From positions 1 to 18,330 of the forward strand of contig CAYPEL010000041.1 of assembly GCA_964409635.1 (NCBI GenBank): DNA of 18,330 nt, in the 5' to 3' direction. Position numbers and translations under genes: made by a program. Shown one piece after another: positions 7,445-12,562 of this stretch. How positions within the stretch are numbered: the first letter of the stretch is position 1; each line of letters starts with the position of its first letter. The notes under the pieces were generated by a model that saw only the letters and a program-made list of their open reading frames with translations, was not told the DNA's origin and searched no databases. The DNA is from CAYPEL01 sp964409635 (lineage in GTDB: Bacteria; Pseudomonadota; Gammaproteobacteria; DSM-19610).

Positions 7445-8263
7445 TCAGCTCACAAGGGCAACTTGCTCCGGCAGTATCACTTCCATGGCAACGGGCAGGT
7501 GATCAGAAACCGGGTAATTGAGGACGCTGGCGTTTTCCACCTTTACAGTGGGTGTCACCAGGATATGGTCAATATTGCGCTCCGGCTGCCAGCTAGGAAA
7601 GGTATTCATCCCATGCAGCGGTTCTGTCATTAATGTACGGTTCAACAATGTATCCATTTCTTTACTCTGAGAACGGCAGTTAAGGTCACCCATCATCACC
7701 ACATGCCGGTACTGATTAACCAGTTCGCTCAAATACTCAACCTGGCCTAAGCGTGCACGCTGGCTCAGGGCCAAATGCACGATCAGCACCACCAGCGATT
7801 CCTCACCATCGCCAAAGCGAACCGCCATGGCTCCACGGCCTGGAATCCGGCCTGGTAGCCGGTGCTCAGTGACCCCTGTAGGACGGTATCGGCTCAAAAC
7901 GCCCATACTGTGATGCGCCAGGCGGCCGATGCGCCGGTTGGTCTGGTCGTCCCAATACGGAAAGCCGGCGTTGGCCGCCAGATATTGGGTCAAATTGACA
8001 AAACCACAACGCACACTACCGGCATCCGTTTCCTGGATACCGACCAGGTCATAATCGCTCAGCATGCTGGCCATGCGATCCAGGTTCGAAAAACGCTGCG
8101 GATGCGGGACAATGTGCTTCCAGCTATGGGTCAGATATTGCCTGTAGGTACGGGTCGCTATACCCAGCTGGATGTTGTAACTCAAGAGTTTGAGACGGCC
8201 CCCCTTACGCGGCGGCTCTGCTTGGATTTTGGCTGGTGTAGTCATTTCAGGTTGGGCAGACAT
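7445..8263 (-). CDS. Endonuclease/exonuclease/phosphatase family protein
   Basis: A 272-residue metal-dependent hydrolase of the EEP superfamily (DNase I/exonuclease III fold). All expected motifs are present: LSYNIQLG with N30, IQETD with E78, VHLALS with H163, MGDLNC with D193 and N195, NIDHI with D232/H233, and VSDHLPV with D254/H255. The substrate (nucleic acid, phospholipid or sugar phosphate) cannot be told from sequence. There is no signal peptide, so it is likely cytoplasmic. The start is uncertain. The ATG at 8263 overlaps the end of the upstream acetolactate synthase remnant by 17 bp; the in-frame ATG at 8245 begins one base after that remnant's stop and would suit translational coupling. 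The diguanylate cyclase follows immediately. Confidence 0.88.
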   Translation of the reverse strand: MSAQPEMTTPAKIQAEPPRKGGRLKLLSYNIQLGIATRTYRQYLTHSWKHIVPHPQRFSNLDRMASMLSDYDLVGIQETDAGSVRCGFVNLTQYLAANAGFPYWDDQTNRRIGRLAHHSMGVLSRYRPTGVTEHRLPGRIPGRGAMAVRFGDGEESLVVLIVHLALSQRARLGQVEYLSELVNQYRHVVMMGDLNCRSQSKEMDTLLNRTLMTEPLHGMNTFPSWQPERNIDHILVTPTVKVENASVLNYPVSDHLPVAMEVILPEQVALVS

Positions 8264-8528
8264 GGCGGCCCAGTTGCTCGGTAAGTTTCAGATTCTCTTG
8301 ATAATCGACAGGATAATCACTAACACTAACCGTCGGCTGAGCGCAGGCAATCTTAAGAATCTCTGCCAGCTCACTGGCCGCGCCCTGCTCGTGCCGCGTG
8401 GCAATAAACTCGATACTGGAATCCAGCAAGGCATCCATCAGGCCCAGATTTTCTTCGCCCGGCACACCAAAAATATATTCGACACCTTCATTTTCAAGGC
8501 ACTTTACAAACAGCTGCGCCGCATTCAC
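8247..8528 (-). pseudogene. Acetolactate synthase large subunit, internally deleted remnant
   Basis: A 93-codon frame joins the two ends of a thiamine-diphosphate enzyme of the acetolactate synthase type. Residues 1-51 match the N-terminus of the family (MNAAQLFVKCLENEGVEYIF, then GVPGEEN, and RHEQGAA at 45-51 with the cofactor-activating Glu47). From residue 52 the sequence jumps to the C-terminal end (ELAEILK..., then PVDYQENLKLTEQLG). Full-length members have about 550 residues, so roughly 450 are missing, including the central domain and the GDG...N cofactor site; no enzyme activity is possible. The frame, the GTG start and an AAGGAG 9 nt upstream all survive, so a short peptide may still be made, possibly coupling translation into the EEP gene. 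Identification of both halves rests on remembered family consensus. Confidence 0.8.
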
Positions 8529-8663
8529 CGCTGCGTACTCCTTATATCACTTATGAGTAGGAGAGATTCCGGGGTTTGGAAACTGCACTGTCACCTTTCT
8601 AATACTACACTGCGGTACCCGGCCCCGGGAATATTTCTGGCAACTACTTCAGCGTAACAACCG

Positions 8664-8682
8664 CTTGAGTTATCAACTCAAG
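8664..8682. other. Small stem-loop between dsbA and the ALS remnant
   Basis: CTTGAGTT-ATC-AACTCAAG is a perfect 8-bp hairpin with a 3-nt loop. A second one, CCACC-AGGC-GGTGG (8702-8715), sits just after the dsbA stop. Either may mark the dsbA transcript 3' end, but neither is followed by a U-run on the minus strand. Confidence 0.35.
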
Positions 8683-8731
8683 TTTCGGATTTCAGTGGAT
8701 ACCACCAGGCGGTGGACACATTGTATTAAAT

Positions 8732-9379
8732 CTATTTTGCAGCAGCGGCCTGTTCGGCAGGCTCATCTGATCGCTCCTGATCAATCAAATGATTGACGAC
8801 GTCCAGCATTGCCGTGTTACCACCGGCCATTTTTGAATCGGTCTGGTATTTTCCAGCCACCACCAATGTCGGAACGCTATTTAAACCATAGCTCCGGCTG
8901 GCCTGTTTGGCACGGTTGGTTTTGGTGACGACTGCAAATGATTTATAGGCCTTGTCAAAATCAGCTTCTGACACACCCTGTGATTTAAAAAAGGCTTTCA
9001 GCTCGTCGACATTGCGGATACGCTTACGCGCCTTATGTAAATGCTCAAATAAGGGCGTGTGTATCTTGTCGGCAACTCCCAGCACTTCCGCCGTATAAAA
9101 GCCGCGCGCCAGTAACTCCCAGGCTGGCCCCAGCACAGCCGGTATCCGAATGAATTCGACATCATCCGGTTTATCTTTTAACCAGGCATTTATTTCTGCT
9201 TCCAATTGATAACAATGCGGGCAGCCATACCAGAAAAACTCTATTACCTCGACCTTGTCCGCACTATTCACAGGTTGTGGTTTCCCTAAAGGGGCATACT
9301 CTTTCCCGGTCTGAAAATCTTTCGCTGTAGCAGACAACGATAGCAGTAAACCCAAAATCAAAGACCCGACTATTTTCAT
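8732..9379 (-). CDS. dsbA: Thiol:disulfide interchange protein DsbA
   Basis: A periplasmic oxidoreductase that introduces disulfide bonds into exported proteins. It has 215 residues, normal for the family. A signal peptide spans about 1-19 (cut after SATA). The thioredoxin-fold active site is FWYGCPHCY with CPHC at 53-56, the typical DsbA dipeptide. The helical insert domain follows, and the conserved cis-proline loop is NSVPTLVV (P170). The last 15 residues are a low-complexity acidic/alanine tail (SDEPAEQAAAAK) beyond the usual fold. GGAGAAG lies just upstream of the ATG, fixing the start. In related genomes dsbA follows the cytochrome c4 gene directly or after cytochrome biogenesis genes; here decayed sequence lies between them. 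Confidence 0.95.
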   Translation of the reverse strand: MKIVGSLILGLLLSLSATAKDFQTGKEYAPLGKPQPVNSADKVEVIEFFWYGCPHCYQLEAEINAWLKDKPDDVEFIRIPAVLGPAWELLARGFYTAEVLGVADKIHTPLFEHLHKARKRIRNVDELKAFFKSQGVSEADFDKAYKSFAVVTKTNRAKQASRSYGLNSVPTLVVAGKYQTDSKMAGGNTAMLDVVNHLIDQERSDEPAEQAAAAK

Positions 9380-9402
9380 TTCACTTCTCCGTACATCATT
9401 GT

Positions 9403-9510
9403 TTACAACACACCGTCGGCATGCAGGCCGTATAAAAAAATATTAACGCCCAGATAGGCAAATAGGGTGACAAATAGACTGATAACCGGCCACCCGGCTT
9501 GCTTAGGAAT
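9403..9510 (-). pseudogene. Remnant of ccsA/ccsB cytochrome c biogenesis gene (C-terminal end)
   Basis: Reading the minus strand from about 9510 to the TAA at 9403 gives IPKQAGWPVISLFVTLFAYL and then GVNIFLYGLHADGVL. The YLGVN...GLHxxG ending is the hallmark of the last transmembrane segment of CcsA/CcsB, the haem-delivery protein of system II cytochrome c maturation (chloroplast and cyanobacterial CcsA end in YLGVNLLxxGLHSYG). The frame is closed by a stop just upstream, and the rest of the roughly 300-residue protein is absent, so this is a fossil. Its position next to cytochrome c4 and dsbA fits a lost ResB/CcsB system. Identification rests on a short but distinctive motif. Confidence 0.6.
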
Positions 9511-9523
9511 CTAAGACCAGTAA

Positions 9524-9700
9524 TCACCCCAAGGCTTTGACTGCCCGTAAGGCGACCAGTATGGCCGCCATAGGAAAGAATGCAATCCCAGCGCTATAAG
9601 ATGAAGCATTGTTCCCCAGTATGCTGCTGGTATTGACCGCATCGTCAAAAAAACGTTCATCCTGATCAGTCAATCGATTCGTAAAATCAACAGCTTGCTG
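9524..9700 (-). pseudogene. Decayed or very small membrane-protein ORF, unidentified
   Basis: An open minus-strand frame of 58 codons between in-frame stops reads like protein. A charged segment (RLTDQDERFFDDAVNTSS) is followed by a hydrophobic helix (AGIAFFPMAAILVALRAVKALG). There is no ATG in a useful position; a TTG at 9673 could start a 49-residue product, but no ribosome-binding site is evident. It may be another fragment of the degraded gene(s) in this gap, or a genuine single-helix small protein. I do not recognise the family. Confidence 0.35.
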
Positions 9701-9861
9701 TTATAAAACCTTGAAATACTATTCTTTCAGAAGGGTTTGCAGGACTTGCATAGGCCGTTTTTTTGGACGAAAAGCTTTTTTACATTATCGTTGGGACAGG
9801 CAACAAGGGCGGTCAATGACCGCCCCGAGTACACCGTGATTTAGTGATTTTAAAAACCTGT
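9701..9861. other. Non-coding rest of the dsbA/cytochrome c4 gap
   Basis: Apart from the hairpin at 9807-9825, I see no gene here. Homopolymer runs (T7 near 9759 and T6 near 9776) and broken frames suggest degraded sequence. Confidence 0.4.
9807..9825 (-). terminator. Stem-loop downstream of cytochrome c4 gene
   Basis: GGGCGGTC-AAT-GACCGCCC is a perfect 8-bp GC-rich hairpin about 37 bp past the cytochrome c4 stop on the minus strand. On that strand the stem is followed by TTGTTGCC, a poor U-tract, so it is a plausible but not ideal intrinsic terminator. Confidence 0.6.
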
Positions 9862-10470
9862 TTAGTGTAACCCCTGCACATAGGAAGACACAGCGCGAAT
9901 TTCTTCTTCATTCATCTTGCCGGCGATGGTGCGCATCATTTTACCCGCATCATTTGTGCGCTCATTTTTCTTGAATCCAAACAATTGGTTTGTCGTGTAC
10001 TTGGCGTGCTGACCACTGATTGACGGGAAATTCGCGGCCGGATTGCCTCTGCCAGCCGGTCCGTGGCAACCTATACAGGCAGCGACACCGGTGGTCGGGT
10101 TGCCGCCCTGATAAATTTTCTGTCCCAACTCGACCAGCGTTTCATCAGCTGCGGCCGGCTTAGCCTGCTGACTGGCGTAGTAGGCGGCTAAATCCTCCTG
10201 ATCCTGCTCGCTCAACACAGCAGCCATGGGCGCCATAGTGGCATCGGTTCGCTCCCCCACCTTGAATTCACGCAGTTGCTTGATAATATATTTTGGGTGT
10301 TGTCCCGCGAGACTGGGCCATTCCGGATTGACACTATTTCCGTCTGCTCCGTGACAACCCGCACAAGTTGCCGATTTTGTCTTGCCAACCGCGGCATCGC
10401 CGTCGGCAACAACCTGGCCGTTAATGCCAGCCAGCGCTAGAAATCCAGCAAAAATATACCGTTTGTTCAT
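9862..10470 (-). CDS. Cytochrome c4 (dihaem)
   Basis: A periplasmic dihaem cytochrome, an electron donor to terminal oxidases in this group. I use the ATG at 10470 (202 aa): GGAGAAG lies about 8 nt upstream and the protein then opens with a clean signal peptide (cut near QVVA-DGDAA, residue 22). The frame extends to an ATG at 10506, but that leader has no signal character. Two homologous halves carry CAGCH (36-40) and CIGCH (132-136), with axial Met candidates in the TMAPMA (79-82) and GKMMRTIAGKM (177-186) segments. The repeated SLAGQH/SISGQH stretches are typical of c4. It is divergent from engB, with a plausible promoter between them. Haem attachment must be done by maturation genes elsewhere. 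Confidence 0.93.
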   Translation of the reverse strand: MNKRYIFAGFLALAGINGQVVADGDAAVGKTKSATCAGCHGADGNSVNPEWPSLAGQHPKYIIKQLREFKVGERTDATMAPMAAVLSEQDQEDLAAYYASQQAKPAAADETLVELGQKIYQGGNPTTGVAACIGCHGPAGRGNPAANFPSISGQHAKYTTNQLFGFKKNERTNDAGKMMRTIAGKMNEEEIRAVSSYVQGLH

Positions 10471-10545
10471 TGCAAGTACTTCTCCGAAGTATGTAACTGG
10501 CGGCACAGCCGATACTTTCCGGCCACCCGCAAAAAAATGACGCTA

Positions 10546-10576
10546 ATTGTACACCAATCCTTAGGCATGCAGTCAA
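10546..10576 (-). promoter_or_regulatory. Candidate sigma-70-type promoter of cytochrome c4 gene
   Basis: On the minus strand TTGACT (10576 down to 10571) is followed after 19 bp by TACAAT (10551 down to 10546). Both hexamers match consensus at five of six bases. The spacing is longer than the ideal 17 bp. It predicts a leader of roughly 70 nt before the cytochrome c4 start. No equally good promoter for engB was found on the other strand. Confidence 0.45.
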
Positions 10577-10613
10577 CTGCGACATTTCTGCAGGTTATGC
10601 GAAAATACCTTCT

Positions 10614-11207
10614 ATGACACTGCCTTATCAAGCCGCCCATTTCCTTACCAGCGTTCCGGACAGCCAGCTGGGGCCCACCGATGAAGGCAGGGAAGTAGCC
10701 TTCGCAGGACGCTCCAACGCAGGTAAATCCAGTGCCCTCAACGCCATTACCCGCCAACGGGCGCTGGCCCGAACCAGTAAAACACCCGGCCGCACCCAGC
10801 AGATTAATTTTTTTGGTATCGATGAAACCCGCCGCCTCGTCGATCTGCCTGGCTATGGATACGCTAAAGTTCCCCTCAAAATGAAGCAGCAGTGGGAACG
10901 TAATCTCGCTGATTACCTGCGCAGCCGCCAGTCACTGCAAGGCCTGATCCTGCTCATGGACGTCCGCCGTCCACTGACCGGCTACGACCGGGAAATGCTT
11001 GGCTGGTGTAGCGAATCGGAACTGAATGTCCACATCTTGTTGACCAAGTCTGACAAATTGAAGCGCGGCCCTGCTAGCAATGCGCTACTCAGTGTCCGGG
11101 CTCAATTGCCAGCACTGCATCCTGGAGCCAGCGTCCAGCTGTTTTCCGCACTTAAAAAAACCGGCGTTGAAGAAGCGCAGTCTATACTCGACCAGTGGCT
11201 GAGTTGA
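10614..11207 (+). CDS. engB: Ribosome biogenesis GTP-binding protein EngB (YihA/YsxC)
   Basis: An essential TRAFAC-class GTPase used in large ribosomal subunit assembly. It has 197 residues, normal for the family. GTPase motifs in order: G1 GRSNAGKSS (32-40), G2 SKTPGRT (55-61), G3 DLPGYGYA (77-84), G4 TKSDK (144-148) and a G5-like FSALKK near the C-terminus. The ATG at 10614 gives the canonical N-terminus, though no strong ribosome-binding site precedes it. It is transcribed away from cytochrome c4 and toward the probable small-RNA gene, whose terminators lie within 80 bp of its stop. Confidence 0.96.
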   Translation: MTLPYQAAHFLTSVPDSQLGPTDEGREVAFAGRSNAGKSSALNAITRQRALARTSKTPGRTQQINFFGIDETRRLVDLPGYGYAKVPLKMKQQWERNLADYLRSRQSLQGLILLMDVRRPLTGYDREMLGWCSESELNVHILLTKSDKLKRGPASNALLSVRAQLPALHPGASVQLFSALKKTGVEEAQSILDQWLS

Positions 11208-11244
11208 ACCGTAGCGAGGCCGGCCTCACCGCTATCGTACAGGC

Positions 11245-11282
11245 AAAAAAAACCCCGGATAGCAAGGGGGAAGCACCGGGGT
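11245..11282 (-). terminator. Distal intrinsic terminator of the putative sRNA
   Basis: On the minus strand ACCCCGG pairs with CCGGGGT (11276-11282 and 11252-11258) around a 17-nt loop and is followed at once by a run of T residues (A8 at 11245-11252 on the + strand, the last of which pairs in the stem). It is the second of two tandem terminators. Confidence 0.75.
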
Positions 11283-11311
11283 AAAAAACACCCGGTTTGG
11301 GGAAACCGGGT
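11283..11311 (-). terminator. Proximal intrinsic terminator of the putative sRNA
   Basis: On the minus strand ACCCGGTTT-CCCC-AAACCGGGT forms a perfect 9-bp stem with a 4-nt loop, followed by G and six T. This is a strong Rho-independent terminator pointing toward engB, in a place where the only upstream minus-strand protein gene ends more than 220 bp earlier. Confidence 0.88.
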
Positions 11312-11410
11312 TGGAGGAATGCCCATTTCGTAGCTTACGAACGGGGAGCGCATACCAACATCACGCCTAATCGATATGACAGCTTGCGGTGATTCGGGTT
11401 CCACAACGCT
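11283..11410 (-). ncRNA. Putative small regulatory RNA (Spot 42/ErsA position)
   Basis: No protein gene covers this stretch, yet it has the parts of an sRNA gene on the minus strand. TATAGT (11427 down to 11422) and TATAAA (11422 down to 11417) offer -10 elements that place the transcript start near 11410. A strong terminator ends a transcript of about 128 nt, or about 165 nt with the second terminator. Just before the first terminator stem is ATTCCTCCAA, whose CCUCC could pair with Shine-Dalgarno sequences of target mRNAs. Position supports the call: between engB and polA, transcribed in the polA direction, is where enterobacteria carry Spot 42 and Pseudomonas carries ErsA (about 130 nt). 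Sequence identity to either has not been shown. A -35 element is not clear, and the exact 5' end is inferred. Confidence 0.6.
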
Positions 11411-11538
11411 CATCTGTTTATACTATAGCTCAATTTTTTAAGAAGTGGGTAGTAGGCATTGAAAATGTTCCATTTTTTTCTAAATGAGCAGTACAGCTTT
11501 GCCGGAGCAAGCCGTTTATGGACGGTCACAAAACAGTA
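11411..11538. other. AT-rich region upstream of the putative sRNA
   Basis: This is the gap between the HAD gene and the probable sRNA. It holds the candidate sRNA promoter elements and T/A runs but no supported gene. No strong terminator was seen right after the HAD gene. Confidence 0.4.
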
Positions 11539-12147
11539 TTATTTCTTCTTAAAACTGCGAAAATTGGGTTGGTGGGCCATATCCAGCATTTCTCTGTCCC
11601 CCCGGCTATCACCATAAGCGTAAATCACCTCATATTCACCCAGTGAGTAGTGTTTTTTTATTCGGTTAACTTTTTCCTGACCATAGCAATTTCTGGTTTC
11701 GAATTTTCCGGTCACTGCACCATTTTCCATTTTCAGGCGCGTGCCTATCAGTTCAATCCCGTTCTTTTCACACCATCTCTTTAACCAGCTTTCAATTGAA
11801 GCAGACACAACCACGACCTTGTGTCCTTGTTGTTTATGCCACTTCAGTTTTTCTAACGCATCAGGACGGACAATTAAATCGATGCTATTTTCTGAGTATT
11901 GATCCGCAACCTTTTGAAACTCATCAGACCTCCAGCCCTTGAAATAATGCGCAATAAATTTTTCCTTGGCATCATGATTCGATAGCAATTTAAGCTTAAA
12001 CGCCACAATGACCGGCAGCATAAAAAAAACACCGCTATAAAATCTGCCGACCCCAATAGCCGACTTAAGAAAACAAACCAAACTATCTTGGCTGGTGATG
12101 GTGCCATCGAAATCAAAAAATGCGATGGAGTTATTTTCATTTTTCAT
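11539..12147 (-). CDS. HAD-superfamily IB phosphatase (SerB-like)
   Basis: A cytoplasmic phosphatase of the HAD-IB subfamily with 202 residues from the ATG at 12147. The frame extends to 12195, but that start lies inside the upstream gene and gives a non-homologous leader. HAD motif I is FFDFDGT (D12 nucleophile, D14 acid/base). Motif II is the serine in VVVVSASIES, a Lys-containing stretch (NCYGQEKVNR) provides motif III, and motif IV is YGDSRGDREML. The cap region (about 25-100) is short and helical. The substrate is unknown; HAD-IB enzymes often act on phosphoserine-like or lipid-linked phosphates. It starts 19 bp after the small transporter gene and is the last gene of the polA unit, suggesting a shared function with that transporter rather than with PolA. 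Confidence 0.87.
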   Translation of the reverse strand: MKNENNSIAFFDFDGTITSQDSLVCFLKSAIGVGRFYSGVFFMLPVIVAFKLKLLSNHDAKEKFIAHYFKGWRSDEFQKVADQYSENSIDLIVRPDALEKLKWHKQQGHKVVVVSASIESWLKRWCEKNGIELIGTRLKMENGAVTGKFETRNCYGQEKVNRIKKHYSLGEYEVIYAYGDSRGDREMLDMAHQPNFRSFKKK

Positions 12148-12166
12148 ATCTGGAGGATTTATTTTT

Positions 12167-12541
12167 TCAGCTGCGCGCCACCAGCACAACACCAAGAACC
12201 ACTAAAAATGTGCCGGAAATCCTCGCTATACTGACGCCTTCATTCAGGAAAAATGCAGCCATGGCCATTGTTAGAATGAAGCCGAGTCCTATAAACGGGT
12301 AGGCCTTACTTACATCCGTATCGGCAAGCACGAGCAGCCATAGCATGGCGCTTACCGCGTACATAAACAGACCCGATATAACATAGCCGTTGCTTAACAC
12401 CTGCATACCACTTTGCAAATAGGATTTGCTTTGCAGCCCAGCCTGCACAGCAGGCGAAGACATACCTGCCTTCATACAAATTTGTCCAACAGCAGAAAGT
12501 GTGATGCTTGTAAAAATGAGCAGCAGAACCTTTATCGACAT
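12167..12541 (-). CDS. Small four-helix transporter of the EamA/SMR (ArnE-like) type
   Basis: A 124-residue inner-membrane protein with four predicted helices (about 3-24, 53-72, 79-98 and 104-122), the size and pattern of small multidrug resistance and ArnE/ArnF-like subunits. The last half (AYPFIGLGFILTMAMAAFFL, then NEGVSIARISGTFLVVLGVV) is typical of EamA-family proteins. The conserved membrane-embedded Glu of EmrE in helix 1 is not seen; helix 1 reads SITLSAVGQICMKAG, as in ArnE-type lipid-sugar flippase subunits. GGGGA lies about 7 nt before the ATG. It lies 21 bp after polA and 19 bp before the HAD phosphatase, so it is probably co-transcribed. A role in moving or processing a lipid-linked sugar together with the phosphatase is speculation. 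Confidence 0.8.
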   Translation of the reverse strand: MSIKVLLLIFTSITLSAVGQICMKAGMSSPAVQAGLQSKSYLQSGMQVLSNGYVISGLFMYAVSAMLWLLVLADTDVSKAYPFIGLGFILTMAMAAFFLNEGVSIARISGTFLVVLGVVLVARS

Positions 12542-12562
12542 AAAATGTCCCCGTAATTTGAT

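Noticed and set aside
11102..11413. 103-codon minus-strand frame from the sRNA region into engB
   Set aside because: It crosses two strong terminators on its own strand and then runs antisense to conserved EngB; the terminators argue for a non-coding RNA instead.
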